A stretch of DNA of 64,000 nt from Sphingomonas_L flavalba_A (GTDB lineage: Bacteria; Pseudomonadota; Alphaproteobacteria; Sphingomonadales; Sphingomonadaceae), in the NCBI RefSeq assembly GCF_047553045.1, contig NZ_CP180208.1, positions 1,116,001-1,180,000 of the forward strand. The letters run 5' to 3'. The position numbers were made by a program, and so were the translations under genes. Below, one piece after another: positions 1 to 10,493 of this stretch (the stretch's first letter is position 1; each line of letters starts with the position of its first letter). The notes under the pieces are model-generated. The model was not told the DNA's origin, did not search any database, and saw only the letters and a list, made by a program, of their open reading frames with translations.

Positions 1-1137
1 CTTCACCTTGGCGTCGGTCTTGTAGATGTCCTCCGGGTCGCCGGACAGCGCCGCCCAGCGGAACGGCCCGACCCCGCGGCAGAATAGCGGGCGGATATAG
101 GCGGGGACGAAGCCGGGAAAGGCGAAGGCGTCGGCAACGCCATTGTCCTTCGCCACCTGACGGATGTTGTTGCCATAATCGACGGTCGGCACCCCGGCCT
201 TCTGGAAGTCCAGCATCGCGCGGACATGGACCGCCATCGCCTGCCCGGCGGCTTTGGCGACCCCGGCCGGGTCCTGCGCGCGGCCCTTCGCCCACTGGTC
301 CAGCGTCCAGCCCTGCGGCAGGTAGCCGTTGACCGGGTCATGCGCCGATGTCTGGTCGGTCAGCAGGTCGGGGCGCACCCCGCGCCGGAACAGTTCGGGC
401 AGCAGGTCGGCGGCGTTGCCGAGCAGGCCGACCGACACCGGCTTCCTGTCCCGGCACGACCGCTCGATGATCTCCAGCGCCTGATCGATGCTGTCGGCGG
501 CATGGTCGAGATAGCCGGTCTTCAGCCGCATCTCGATCCGGCTCGGCTGGCATTCGATCGCAAGGCAGGACGCGCCCGCCATCACCGCCGCCAGCGGCTG
601 CGCGCCGCCCATGCCGCCAAGCCCGGCGGTCAGCAGCCAGCGGCCGGACAGGTCGCCGCCATAATGCTGGCGCCCCATCTCGACGAACGTCTCGTAGGTG
701 CCCTGCACGATGCCCTGGCTGCCGATGTAGATCCACGACCCCGCCGTCATCTGGCCGTACATCGCCAGCCCCTTGCGATCGAGTTCGTTGAAATGCTCCC
801 ACGTCGCCCAGTGGGGGACGAGGTTTGAATTGGCGATCAGCACGCGCGGCGCGTCGGCATGGGTGCGGAACACGCCGACCGGCTTGCCCGACTGGACGAG
901 CAGCGTCTCGTCCGCGTCCAGCCGCTTCAGCGTCTCGACGATCCGGTCATAGCTTTCCCAGTCGCGCGCCGCCCGGCCGATGCCGCCGTAGACGACCAGT
1001 TCATGCGGGTTTTCTGCCACGTCCGGCGCCAGGTTGTTCATCAGCATGCGCAGCGGCGCCTCGGTCAGCCAGCTTTTCGCCGACAGGGCGGTGCCGGTCG
1101 GCGGGGTGACGGCGCGGCTGTTGTCGTGGCGGGTCAT
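1..1137 (-). CDS. hutU: Urocanate hydratase (urocanase), partial
   Basis: Converts urocanate to 4-imidazolone-5-propionate, the second step of histidine degradation, in the cytoplasm with tightly bound NAD+. The first 379 codons are visible; the C-terminal third, including the catalytic region, lies beyond the window edge. The protein starts MTRHDNSRAV and carries the family's N-terminal stretches NPHELVVYGG and GGMGGAQPLA (the glycine-rich NAD-binding segment). The ATG at 1137 overlaps the stop of hutG (ATGA), so it is the last visible gene of a tightly coupled hutI-H-G-U operon read leftwards. Identification is firm from sequence plus operon context. Confidence 0.95.
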   Translation of the reverse strand, partial: MTRHDNSRAVTPPTGTALSAKSWLTEAPLRMLMNNLAPDVAENPHELVVYGGIGRAARDWESYDRIVETLKRLDADETLLVQSGKPVGVFRTHADAPRVLIANSNLVPHWATWEHFNELDRKGLAMYGQMTAGSWIYIGSQGIVQGTYETFVEMGRQHYGGDLSGRWLLTAGLGGMGGAQPLAAVMAGASCLAIECQPSRIEMRLKTGYLDHAADSIDQALEIIERSCRDRKPVSVGLLGNAADLLPELFRRGVRPDLLTDQTSAHDPVNGYLPQGWTLDQWAKGRAQDPAGVAKAAGQAMAVHVRAMLDFQKAGVPTVDYGNNIRQVAKDNGVADAFAFPGFVPAYIRPLFCRGVGPFRWAALSGDPEDIYKTDAKVK

Positions 1138-1958
1138 TGCATGTCCTTTCCGCTGCCGGCGAAGGCCAGGCAGCCTGCCAATATCCCTTCCAGCACGGCG
1201 GTCAGCGGCGCGGCGCGGGCGGGGTCGAACGGGGTGGGCCAGTTGGCCGGCGCCGGCACGGCCGGCTCATCGATATAGCCGCGGCAGGCCAGCTCCATCT
1301 GGATGGCGTGGACGCCGTCCTGTGGCCGCCCGTAATGCCGGGTGGTCCAGCCGCCCTTGAACCGGCCGTTCAGCACATGGCCCATGCCGCTCGCCCCGCA
1401 GCGGGCGACGACGGCGTCGGCCAGTTCCGCCGCGCAGGTCGCGCCGCCGTTGGTGCCGATGTTGAATTGCGGCAATTCGCCGTCGAACAGCCGGGGAATG
1501 CGCGAGCGGATCGAATGGGCGTCGTACAGCACGACGCGGCCGTGGGCGGCGCGCAGCCGCGCGATCTCGGCGGCGAGCGCGGTGTGATAGGGCTTGAAAT
1601 AGCGTTCGGTGCGCCGGGCGATCTCAGCCGCATCGGGCGGTGCGGCGCGGTAGAGTGGATCGCCGTCGAAGCTGGTCGTCGGGCACAGCTCGGTCGTCGT
1701 CTGTCCGGGGTAGAGCGACGCGCCGCTCGGGTCGCGGTTGACGTCGATCACGGTGCGCGAAATGTCGGTCCGCACCGTCGTCGCGCCGATGTCGGCGGCG
1801 AAGGCGTAGAGCCGGTCGACCCACCAGTCGGCATCGCGCCGCGCCAGCCAGGGCGACGACAGCGTGCGCAGCACCGCGTCGGGGATTGCGGTGCCGGTAT
1901 GCGGGAAGGCGACGATCAGCGGCGCCGCGCCCCGGCGGACATGCAGCCAGTCGGTCAT
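1134..1958 (-). CDS. hutG: N-formylglutamate deformylase
   Basis: A 274-residue N-formylglutamate amidohydrolase that releases formate and L-glutamate, the final step of the five-step Hut route. The N-terminus (LIVAFPHTGTAIPD) and the segments DISRTVIDVNRDPSG and YDAHSIRSRIP are characteristic of the family, the latter carrying metal-binding His residues. The partner step is HutF, encoded divergently at 4765-6138; together they define the route through N-formylglutamate rather than formimidoglutamase. The start overlaps the hutH stop by 4 bases, and its stop overlaps the hutU start, which suggests translational coupling. Confidence 0.93.
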   Translation of the reverse strand: MTDWLHVRRGAAPLIVAFPHTGTAIPDAVLRTLSSPWLARRDADWWVDRLYAFAADIGATTVRTDISRTVIDVNRDPSGASLYPGQTTTELCPTTSFDGDPLYRAAPPDAAEIARRTERYFKPYHTALAAEIARLRAAHGRVVLYDAHSIRSRIPRLFDGELPQFNIGTNGGATCAAELADAVVARCGASGMGHVLNGRFKGGWTTRHYGRPQDGVHAIQMELACRGYIDEPAVPAPANWPTPFDPARAAPLTAVLEGILAGCLAFAGSGKDMQ

Positions 1959-3484
1959 GCCAGCCCCGGCAGCGGCAGGCCGGCGGCGCCGCCGACCGCG
2001 CCGGAACGGACCAGTGCCGCCGCCGCCTCTATATCCGGGTGGAAATGGCGGTCGTCATCCAGATGCGGCACCTTGGCGCGCAACAGGTCGCGCACCGACT
2101 CCAGCGGGCCGCTCGACGCCAGCGGCGCGTGGAAATCGCAGCCCTGTGCGGCAGCGAGCAATTCGATGCCGATAATCGCGCCAAGGTTGGCCGCCATCGG
2201 TGCCAGCCGCCGTGCGCCGTGCGCCGCCATCGACACATGGTCCTCCTGATTGGCGGAGGTCGGGATCGAATCGACGCTGGCCGGGTAGGCGGCCTGCTTG
2301 TTCTCCGAAACCAGCGCCGCCGCCGTCACCTGCGGGATCATGAAGCCGGAATTCAGCCCCGGTTTCGGGGTCAGGAATGCGGGCAGGCCGGACAGCGCCG
2401 GGTCGACCAGCATCGCGATCCGCCGTTCGGTGATCGACCCGATCTCGCACAGCACCAGCGCGATCATGTCGGCGGCCAGCGCCACCGGCTCGGCGTGGAA
2501 ATTGCCGCCGGACAGCGCCTCGTCGGCGTCGGCGAAGATCAGCGGGTTGTCGGACACGCCGTTGGCCTCGGTCGCCAGCGTCGCCGCCGCCTGGCGCAGC
2601 ACGTCCAGCGTCGCGCCCATCACCTGCGGCTGGCAGCGCAGGCAATAGGGGTCCTGCACCCGCGCGTCGTTTTCCAGATGCGACGCGCGGATCGCCGATC
2701 CGGCCATCAGCGCGCGCAGCGCCGATGCCGTCTCGATCTGCCCGGCATGGCCGCGCAGCGCGTGAATGCGCGGGTCGAACGGGGTGTCGGACCCTTTCGC
2801 CGCCTCGGTCGCCAGCGCGCCGGTGACCAGCGCCGCCTGCAACAGCCGTTCCGCCTCGAACAGTCCGGCAAGCGCGTTGGCGGTCGAGAATTGCGTGCCG
2901 TTGAGCAGCGCCAGCCCTTCCTTCGGCCCCAGCACCAACGGCGCCAGCCCGGCGCCGGCCAGCGCGTCCGCCGCCGGCACCGCCCGCCCATCAACCGCAA
3001 TCGTTCCGACGCCGATCATCGCGGCGGTCATGTGGGCGAGCGGGGCAAGGTCGCCGCTGGCGCCGACCGATCCCTGCGCCGGAACCACCGGGGTCAGCCC
3101 GCCGCGCAGCATCGCCTCCAGAAGCGCCACGGTGTCCGGCCGCACGCCGGATGCGCCCTGCGCCAGGCTCGCCAGCTTCAACGCCATCATCAGCCGGACG
3201 ACCGGGACGGGCGACGGCGCGCCGGTGCCGGCGGCGTGGCTCAGCACGATATTGCGCTGCAACGTCTCCAGCTCGTCGGCGGCGATGCTGACGCTGGCCA
3301 GCTTACCGAAGCCGGTGTTGATGCCGTAGACCGGCTTGCCCTTGGCCAGAATGCGCGCGACCGCCGCCGCGCTGGCGGCGATCGCCGGGGCGGATGCCGG
3401 GTCCAGCCGCGCGTCCGCCCCGCGATAGAGCGCGCGCCAGTCGGCCAGCGGCACCCGGCCGGGGGACAGGGTGATGATCGTCAT
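1955..3484 (-). CDS. hutH: Histidine ammonia-lyase
   Basis: Deaminates L-histidine to urocanate, the entry reaction of the pathway. The 509-residue length is normal for the family. The Ala-Ser-Gly triplet at residues 142-144 (GSVGASGDLAPLAHM) forms the MIO electrophile, and YGINTGFG at 53-60 carries the conserved catalytic tyrosine loop. Start chosen at the ATG at 3484 (MTIITLSPG); a much longer frame extends upstream but runs through hutI and has no homology. It overlaps hutI upstream and hutG downstream by 4 bases each. Confidence 0.96.
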   Translation of the reverse strand: MTIITLSPGRVPLADWRALYRGADARLDPASAPAIAASAAAVARILAKGKPVYGINTGFGKLASVSIAADELETLQRNIVLSHAAGTGAPSPVPVVRLMMALKLASLAQGASGVRPDTVALLEAMLRGGLTPVVPAQGSVGASGDLAPLAHMTAAMIGVGTIAVDGRAVPAADALAGAGLAPLVLGPKEGLALLNGTQFSTANALAGLFEAERLLQAALVTGALATEAAKGSDTPFDPRIHALRGHAGQIETASALRALMAGSAIRASHLENDARVQDPYCLRCQPQVMGATLDVLRQAAATLATEANGVSDNPLIFADADEALSGGNFHAEPVALAADMIALVLCEIGSITERRIAMLVDPALSGLPAFLTPKPGLNSGFMIPQVTAAALVSENKQAAYPASVDSIPTSANQEDHVSMAAHGARRLAPMAANLGAIIGIELLAAAQGCDFHAPLASSGPLESVRDLLRAKVPHLDDDRHFHPDIEAAAALVRSGAVGGAAGLPLPGLA

Positions 3485-4680
3485 TGGCCCCTCCAGACGC
3501 GGGCGTGCAGCGGGTTGAAGCCGATGCGGTAGACAAGCTCCGCCGGCCGCTCGATGTTCCAGATCGCCAGATCGCAGCTCTTGCCGACGGCGATCGTCCC
3601 GGTCTTGCAGCCGATGCCGAGCGCCATCGCCGCGTTGCGGGTGACGCCGGCCAGGCATTCGTCGACGGTCAGCCGGAACAGCGTCGCCGCCATGTTCATC
3701 ACCAGCAGCAACGAAGTCAGCGGCGCGGTGCCGGGGTTGCAGTCGGTGGCGAGCGCGATCGGCACGCCGGCGGCGCGCAGCGCGGCGACCGGCGGCTGCC
3801 GCGTCTCGCGCATGAAATAATAAGCGCCGGGCAGCAGCGTCGCGACGGTGCCGGCCCGCGCCATCGCCGCCACCCCGTCCGCATCCAGATGTTCCAGATG
3901 GTCGGCGGACAGCGCGCCGTGGCGGGCGGCCAGCGCCGCGCCATGCTGGTTGGACAGTTGCTCCGCGTGCAGCTTGACCGGCAGGCCGCTGGCGGCGGCG
4001 GCGGTGAACAGCCGGTCGACCTGATCGGCGGAAAAGCCGATCCCCTCGCAGAAGGCGTCGACCGCGTCGGCCACCCCTTCCGCCGCCACCGCCGGCAGCA
4101 TCGTGTCGCACAGCATCGCGACATAGCCGTCGGCGTCGCCGGTATATTCGGGCGGCAGCGCATGGGCGCCGAGGAAGCTGGTGACGATCCGCACCGGCCG
4201 TTCCTCGCCCAGCCGCCGCGCCGCGCGCAGCATCTTCAATTCCGCCTCGGTCGACAGGCCGTAACCGGACTTGACCTCGACCGTCGTCGCCCCCTCGGCG
4301 ATCAGCGCGTCGAGGCGGGGCAGGGCGCTCGCGACCAGTTCGTCCTCGCTTGCCGCCCGCGTCGCCTTCATCGACGATACGATGCCGCCGCCGGCGCGGG
4401 CGATGTCCTCATAGGATGCGCCTTCCAGCCGCATCTCGAACTCGCGGGCGCGGTCGCCGCCGTGGACCAGATGGGTGTGGCAGTCGATCAGGCCGGGGGT
4501 GATCCAGCGCCCGGCGCAGTCGATCGTCTCCGCCGCGTCGATCTCCGGCGCCGTCGCCGCCCGGCCGACATGGGCGATGCGGCCGTTGCGCGCCGCGATT
4601 ACCCCGTCCTCGATCACGCCGAGGCCGGGCGCCGACAGGGTGGCGATACGCGCGTTGGTCCACATCTTGTCACAGCGCAT
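3481..4680 (-). CDS. hutI: Imidazolonepropionase
   Basis: Hydrolyses 4-imidazolone-5-propionate to N-formimino-L-glutamate. The 399-residue amidohydrolase has the metal-binding segment DCHTHLVHGG near residue 70 and the family sequence LEGASYEDIARAGGGI. It is the first gene of the leftward hut operon, so its upstream region carries the operon promoter. ATG at 4680 is preferred (MRCDKMWTNARIATL); an internal ATG at 4665 (MWTNAR) is also plausible. It is divergent from hutF, with 84 bp between the two start codons. Confidence 0.95.
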   Translation of the reverse strand: MRCDKMWTNARIATLSAPGLGVIEDGVIAARNGRIAHVGRAATAPEIDAAETIDCAGRWITPGLIDCHTHLVHGGDRAREFEMRLEGASYEDIARAGGGIVSSMKATRAASEDELVASALPRLDALIAEGATTVEVKSGYGLSTEAELKMLRAARRLGEERPVRIVTSFLGAHALPPEYTGDADGYVAMLCDTMLPAVAAEGVADAVDAFCEGIGFSADQVDRLFTAAAASGLPVKLHAEQLSNQHGAALAARHGALSADHLEHLDADGVAAMARAGTVATLLPGAYYFMRETRQPPVAALRAAGVPIALATDCNPGTAPLTSLLLVMNMAATLFRLTVDECLAGVTRNAAMALGIGCKTGTIAVGKSCDLAIWNIERPAELVYRIGFNPLHARVWRGQ

Positions 4681-4726
4681 TGCCTGCTCCCGTCCTGTGC
4701 CGGAACTATTGCACCACGGCTTTTAA

Positions 4727-4738
4727 ATGTATAGACAT
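4727..4738. promoter_or_regulatory. Candidate HutC operator between hutI and hutF
   Basis: The sequence ATGT-ATAG-ACAT is a palindrome with perfect 4-bp arms, lying in an AT-rich patch of the 84-bp gap between the divergent hutI and hutF starts. GntR/HutC repressors bind TGTnnnnACA-like palindromes at hut promoters and are released by urocanate. One site here could control both transcripts. This is an inference from position and symmetry; binding is not shown by sequence alone. Confidence 0.6.
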
Positions 4739-4764
4739 AATCAATCCGCCGAGGAGACCGGGCG

Positions 4765-6138
<1,374 letters not shown>

Positions 6139-6144
6139 CAAAGC

Positions 6145-6858
6145 CTAGCCGACGAACCGCGCGGTCAGGGCGAAGGCGCCGGGGAAGGTCTGCCGCACCC
6201 AGGTGATCGTGTGCTTCGCCCGCCAGGTCCGCCGTTCCAGCACCAGGCAGGCGGTGTCCGCCGCTACCGCCAGCGCCGCGGCATGGCCGGCGGCGGGGAG
6301 GGCGATGATGCGGTGCTCCGCCTCCGTCCACGGCACATGGGCGAGCAGCCAGCTGCCCGGCGACACGGCGGCAAAATCGACGTCGATCGCCTCCGGCACT
6401 TCGGCAAGGCTGATTAGCCGCTCCTCCATCGCGAACGGCCGGCCGTCGGCGTTGTGGCGGCAGGTGACGGCCAGCACCGTGCTTTCCGCCGGCACCGTCA
6501 TCGCCGCCGCCACCCGCGCGTCGCCGGCGTCGATCACCGCCCGGTCGATCAGGTCCAGCCGATAGGCCATGCCGCGCGCGCGGATTTCCGCCGGCACGTC
6601 CGGCACGGTCAGCGTCGCGACATGGGCGCGCGGCTGGGCGACGAACGATCCGGCGCCCCGCCGCCGGACGACCAGCCCGGCATCGGCCAGCGCCGCCACC
6701 GCCTTGTTCACCGTCATCCGCGAGCAGCCATAATGCTGCATCAGTTCATGCTCGTAGGGAATGCGATCGCCGGGGCGCAGCGCCCCGGACATGATCTGCC
6801 CCTCGATCGCGCCGCGGATGCGCTGGTGGAGCGAATGGGCGCGGGGCGCTGCGGTCAC
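6145..6858 (-). CDS. hutC: Histidine utilisation repressor, GntR family
   Basis: A 237-residue GntR/HutC regulator with an N-terminal winged helix (about residues 8-75, including HELMQHYGCSRMTVNKAVAAL) and a C-terminal UTRA ligand domain. Known HutC proteins repress hut genes until urocanate binds. The start is GTG at 6858. It lies 25 bp downstream of a DUF885 gene on the same strand and converges with hutF, its stop being 6 bp past the hutF stop. The presence of HutC in the cluster supports the operator called at 4727-4738. Confidence 0.9.
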   Translation of the reverse strand: MTAAPRAHSLHQRIRGAIEGQIMSGALRPGDRIPYEHELMQHYGCSRMTVNKAVAALADAGLVVRRRGAGSFVAQPRAHVATLTVPDVPAEIRARGMAYRLDLIDRAVIDAGDARVAAAMTVPAESTVLAVTCRHNADGRPFAMEERLISLAEVPEAIDVDFAAVSPGSWLLAHVPWTEAEHRIIALPAAGHAAALAVAADTACLVLERRTWRAKHTITWVRQTFPGAFALTARFVG

Positions 6859-6883
6859 GACTGGCTGTTACTCCCCCCAGGGT

Positions 6884-8710
6884 TCAGGCTGTGCCGGTAG
6901 CGATATAGGCGTCGATCGCCGTCGCGAGAACCGCCAGCGGCACCGCCCCGGCCTTTATCACCGCGTCGTCGAAATCGCGCACGTCGTAACGGTCGCCCAG
7001 CGCCGCCTGCGCCTTGTCGCGCAGCCGGACGATCTCGCTATGCCCGACCTTGTAGCCGCACGCCTGCCCCGGCGCCGCGCAATAGCGGTCGATCTCGCTG
7101 GTGCAGGCGGCGCGGGCGCGGCCGGTGCTGGACACCAGGAAATCGATCGCCTGGTCGCGGCTCCACTTCTTCGCGTGCAGCCCGGTGTCGGCAACCAGTC
7201 GCGACGCGCGGAAACGCAGCGCCTGGTACATGCCCAGCCGCCCGAGCGGGTCGTTGTCGTAGAAGCCGAGCTCGTCGACCAGCTGTTCGGAATACAGCGC
7301 CCATCCCTCGGTATAAGCATTGAACCCCATCAGCGAGCTGATCAGCGGCACGTCGTCGCGATGCTCGGCGACATAGGCCCCCTCCCAGCTATGCCCCGGC
7401 AACCCTTCGTGCGCCGACAGCGTGGGGATGGTGAATTTCGGCCAGTTCCCGGTATCCTTCAGGTTGATGTAGTAGATCGCCGGCCGGGTGCCGTCGAGTG
7501 AGGCGAAGTTCATGTAGCCGAGCGGGGCGCCGGCCTCGATGTCGGGCGGCACCCGCTTCACCGTCACGTCCGCCTTCATCACCATCCGCGATATGCGCGG
7601 CAACAGCGCACGCAGTTCGTCCATCTTCTCGTTGACGTAGGCGATCGCCTCGGCGCGGCCGGCGTCGGTGTTGGCGAAAAGCTGCTTCGGGTCGCGGGTC
7701 AGCGCCGCCAGCCGCTCGCCGACCGTGCCTTGCGTCATCCCCTGCGCCTTCAGCACCGCGTCCATTTGCGCGTCCAGCTCCTTGCCCTGGTCCAGGCCCA
7801 TCTGGTGCACCGCCTCCGGCGACAGGTCGGTGCTCGTCGCATAGCGCAGCGACCAGGCATAATAGGCTTCGCCGTCCGGCAGCTTCCACGCGCCGGCATC
7901 GGCATTGGCCCTGGCGCGGATCGCGGTCATCGCCGCGATCTGGCGGTCGAGCGCCGGGTAGACCGCGCTCTCGACGATCTTCGCCGCCCGCGCCGCCCAG
8001 TCGCCGGAAATCTTCCGTTCCGCCGCGCGGTCGGCGAGGGAACGGACCATCCGCGCCTTGGCCGCCGGCACCGCGCGCAGCCCGCGCAGCCCCTCCAGCG
8101 TCGTGTCGAGGACGAAGGTCGGGGCGATTACCCCCTGCGCGGCGTCGTGCTTCGCTCGCTCCGTTTCCTGGTCCAGCACGATGGCGAAGGCGGACAGGCG
8201 GGACAGATAGGCCTCGGCATCGGCGCGCGCCTCGATGCGATGGACGGAATCGAGGAATTCGGGGATGCTCTGGTAGGCGCCGTCCTGCTGGCTGATGATG
8301 TAGGGCGCGCCGCCGCCGAACGTGTCGACCGTGCCGTAGGCGAAGCGCTCGCCCGCCGCGCCGTTGCCCAGCGAATAGGCGACCGAGTCGTAGAGCAGGC
8401 CGTCATGGCCGCGCAGCGCGCCGCGGTCGACCGCCGCCAGCATCGCCTGGAAACGCTTGATGTCGGCGAACGTCTTTGTACGCGAGGCGGCCGATCGGTC
8501 GCCCAGCTTCGTCCGCGCCCAGGCGTTGGCGCCGCTGTCCAGCCCCAGGTAGCTGTAGGCCTCCGGCGAGTCCTTCAGCGACTCGTTGGCGATGGTGTCG
8601 AGCACCGTCGCCAGCCGGGGGTCGATCGCGGCAAAGGCGGGCCAGCCTGTGCCGGCCAGGCCGGCGGCGGCGGTTGCGGACAGGACGAAGGTGCGACGTG
8701 AAACGCTCAT
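6884..8710 (-). CDS. DUF885 family exported hydrolase (likely peptidase)
   Basis: A 608-residue DUF885 protein with a twin-arginine-type signal (MSVSRRTFVLSATAAAGLAG), so probably exported by Tat. The family's metallopeptidase-like motif HEGLPGH is present near residue 430, and the following segment (GFNAYTEGWALYSEQL) is also a DUF885 hallmark. Members are thought to be zinc carboxypeptidase-like enzymes; the substrate is unknown. It precedes hutC on the same strand with a 25-bp gap, so the two could be co-transcribed. A role in supplying histidine from peptides is only an inference from location. Confidence 0.85.
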   Translation of the reverse strand: MSVSRRTFVLSATAAAGLAGTGWPAFAAIDPRLATVLDTIANESLKDSPEAYSYLGLDSGANAWARTKLGDRSAASRTKTFADIKRFQAMLAAVDRGALRGHDGLLYDSVAYSLGNGAAGERFAYGTVDTFGGGAPYIISQQDGAYQSIPEFLDSVHRIEARADAEAYLSRLSAFAIVLDQETERAKHDAAQGVIAPTFVLDTTLEGLRGLRAVPAAKARMVRSLADRAAERKISGDWAARAAKIVESAVYPALDRQIAAMTAIRARANADAGAWKLPDGEAYYAWSLRYATSTDLSPEAVHQMGLDQGKELDAQMDAVLKAQGMTQGTVGERLAALTRDPKQLFANTDAGRAEAIAYVNEKMDELRALLPRISRMVMKADVTVKRVPPDIEAGAPLGYMNFASLDGTRPAIYYINLKDTGNWPKFTIPTLSAHEGLPGHSWEGAYVAEHRDDVPLISSLMGFNAYTEGWALYSEQLVDELGFYDNDPLGRLGMYQALRFRASRLVADTGLHAKKWSRDQAIDFLVSSTGRARAACTSEIDRYCAAPGQACGYKVGHSEIVRLRDKAQAALGDRYDVRDFDDAVIKAGAVPLAVLATAIDAYIATGTA

Positions 8711-9080
8711 CGGGCGGCTCCGGAAAAGTAAGGATGGTCAATGCGTAGCGCCTCGCCGCCCCGGTCGCTAGGGGGCGGCTTGCGGCGGGGCTGCTCGCGC
8801 CGACCGCGCCTTCCCGCCGGCTCGGGTCACGCCCGTCGCCGCGCGGCTGCATCGGCGTGCCGGTGGCGTTCGCCGCGCTGCTGTTCGCCCAGACCCGGTT
8901 CGGCGACCCGGTGGTCATCACCGACGGCGCCCGCCTTCGCTTCGGCGATCGCATCGCCCTGCGCTGAGCGCGCCGATTCAGCTTTGCCGAATCCCGGCGG
9001 CAAGGCGATAAGCCGCCGATGCCAGCCGCCGCCCGTTCCCCCATGCGCCCGCGCGGGCCCACGCCCGGAATGACGGTGCG
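8711..9080. other. Intergenic region, no recognised gene
   Basis: This 370-bp gap separates the divergent DUF885 and prepilin peptidase genes. A rightward open frame at 8749-8967 ends in VVITDGARLRFGDRIALR and a stop, but it has no good start codon or ribosome binding site and I recognise no family in it. It may be a gene remnant or chance high-GC reading. No tRNA, terminator or repeat was seen. Confidence 0.4.
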
Positions 9081-9842
9081 ATGACCCTGCTCGCCGCCGT
9101 GGCCGGCGCCGGCGCCGGCGCGATCGCCGGCAGTTTCGCCGCGACCGTGGTGCTGCGCTGGCCGCGCGGCGTGTCGGTCGCGCGCGGGCGTTCGTGCTGC
9201 GACGGTTGCGGGCGCACCCTCGGCCCGGTCGAGCTGATCCCGCTTCTCGGTTTCGCGCTCCACGCCGGGCGCTGCCGCACCTGCCGTGCGCCGATAAATC
9301 GCCGCCACCCGGCGATAGAGGCGGCGGCGGCGGTGGTCGGGGCGCTCGCCCTCGGCCTGGCGCCGGACTGGGCGACCGGGGCGGCGGGGGCGCTGTTCGG
9401 CTGGATGCTGCTGACGCTGGCGGTGCTCGACCTCGACCATCTCTGGCTGCCGGACCGGCTGACCCTGCCGCTCGCCGCCCTCGGCCTCGGCGCCGGGCTG
9501 ATTGGCGTCGCGCCGCCGCTTGCCGACCGTGTCGCCGGGCTGGTCGTCGGCTTCGGCAGCCTGTGGGTGGTGGCGGAGGGCTATCGCCTGCTGCGCGGCC
9601 GGGTCGGGCTGGGCGGCGGCGACCCGAAGCTGTTCGGCGCGATCGGCGCCTGGCTCGGCTGGGCGTTGCTGCCCTGGGTGCTGCTTGTCGCCAGCGTCGG
9701 CGGGCTGGCGGCGGTTGCCGTCATGGCGGCACTCGGCAAGCGCCCCTGCCGCGCGACCCGCCTGCCGTTCGGCACCCTGCTCGCCGCCGCCGCCTTCGCG
9801 CTGTGGCTGGTGACGGTGGTGATGGTGGTGATGGTGGGCTGA
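9081..9842 (+). CDS. Type IV prepilin peptidase (A24 family)
   Basis: A 253-residue polytopic membrane aspartic protease that cleaves and N-methylates prepilins or pseudopilins at the inner membrane. It has the N-terminal two-CxxC domain (SCCDGCG and CRTCRAPI), then the catalytic Asp pair in DLDHLWLPD and the GxGD-type motif GGGDPKLFG, with several hydrophobic helices. This fits PilD/GspO. No pilin or type II secretion genes are adjacent, so the partner system is elsewhere. Confidence 0.88.
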   Translation: MTLLAAVAGAGAGAIAGSFAATVVLRWPRGVSVARGRSCCDGCGRTLGPVELIPLLGFALHAGRCRTCRAPINRRHPAIEAAAAVVGALALGLAPDWATGAAGALFGWMLLTLAVLDLDHLWLPDRLTLPLAALGLGAGLIGVAPPLADRVAGLVVGFGSLWVVAEGYRLLRGRVGLGGGDPKLFGAIGAWLGWALLPWVLLVASVGGLAAVAVMAALGKRPCRATRLPFGTLLAAAAFALWLVTVVMVVMVG

Positions 9843-9878
9843 TCGCGGTGCCGGCCCGCGCCGAAACCGAAATCCCGC

Positions 9879-10493
9879 CTACCGCAATCCCGCAGCCGCC
9901 TGCGCCGCGCGGGTGATCGCGGCGGTATCCACCGGCCCGCGCGGGACGATCCAGCTTCCGCCGACGCACAGCACCGCCGGCTCGGCCAGCCACTGCGCGG
10001 CGCTGTCGGCGGTGATGCCGCCGGTCGGGCAGAAGCGGATGTCGCCGAACGGCCCGGCCAGCGCCTTCAGCGCCTTCAGCCCGCCCGCCGCCTCGGCCGG
10101 GAAGAATTTGAACCGGTCCAACCCCAGATCGAGGCCGCGCATGATGTCGCCGGCATTGGCGACGCCGGGCAGGAACGGCACCTGCCGGTCGATCGCGGCG
10201 CGGCCAAGTGCGTCGGTCAGGCCGGGGCTGACGATGAAGCGCGCGCCCGCCGCCATCGCCCGTTCCAGATCGCGGGCGTTGAGCACCGTGCCGGCGCCGA
10301 CGATCGCGCCCTCCACCTGCGCCATCTCGGCGATCACCTCCAGCGCCGCCGGGGTGCGCAGCGTCACCTCCAGCACGGTCAGCCCGCCGGCGACCAGCGC
10401 CTCGGCGATCGGCCGCGCGTCCGCCGGCTCGTCGACCACCAGCACCGGGATGACCGGGGCGGTGCGCATGATCGTCTCGACTGGCTGCATCAT
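9879..10493 (-). CDS. eda: 2-dehydro-3-deoxy-6-phosphogluconate aldolase
   Basis: KDPG aldolase splits KDPG to pyruvate and glyceraldehyde 3-phosphate, the last Entner-Doudoroff step. The 204-residue protein has the class I Schiff-base region RFKFFPAEAAGG (active Lys), VLEVTLRTPAAL and the phosphate-binding FCPTGGIT. Two adjacent ATGs (10493 and 10490) overlap the edd stop; either may be used. It is the last gene of a zwf-edd-eda run. Confidence 0.95.
   Translation of the reverse strand: MMQPVETIMRTAPVIPVLVVDEPADARPIAEALVAGGLTVLEVTLRTPAALEVIAEMAQVEGAIVGAGTVLNARDLERAMAAGARFIVSPGLTDALGRAAIDRQVPFLPGVANAGDIMRGLDLGLDRFKFFPAEAAGGLKALKALAGPFGDIRFCPTGGITADSAAQWLAEPAVLCVGGSWIVPRGPVDTAAITRAAQAAAGLR

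Noticed and set aside
1886..3532. 548-codon plus-strand open frame opposite hutH
   Set aside because: Arg/Gln/His-rich translation with no recognisable motif, fully antisense to a clear histidine ammonia-lyase; a typical high-GC shadow frame.
8749..8967. Small gene in the DUF885-prepilin peptidase gap
   Set aside because: Open frame without a start, ribosome binding site or family resemblance; kept only as an intergenic note.
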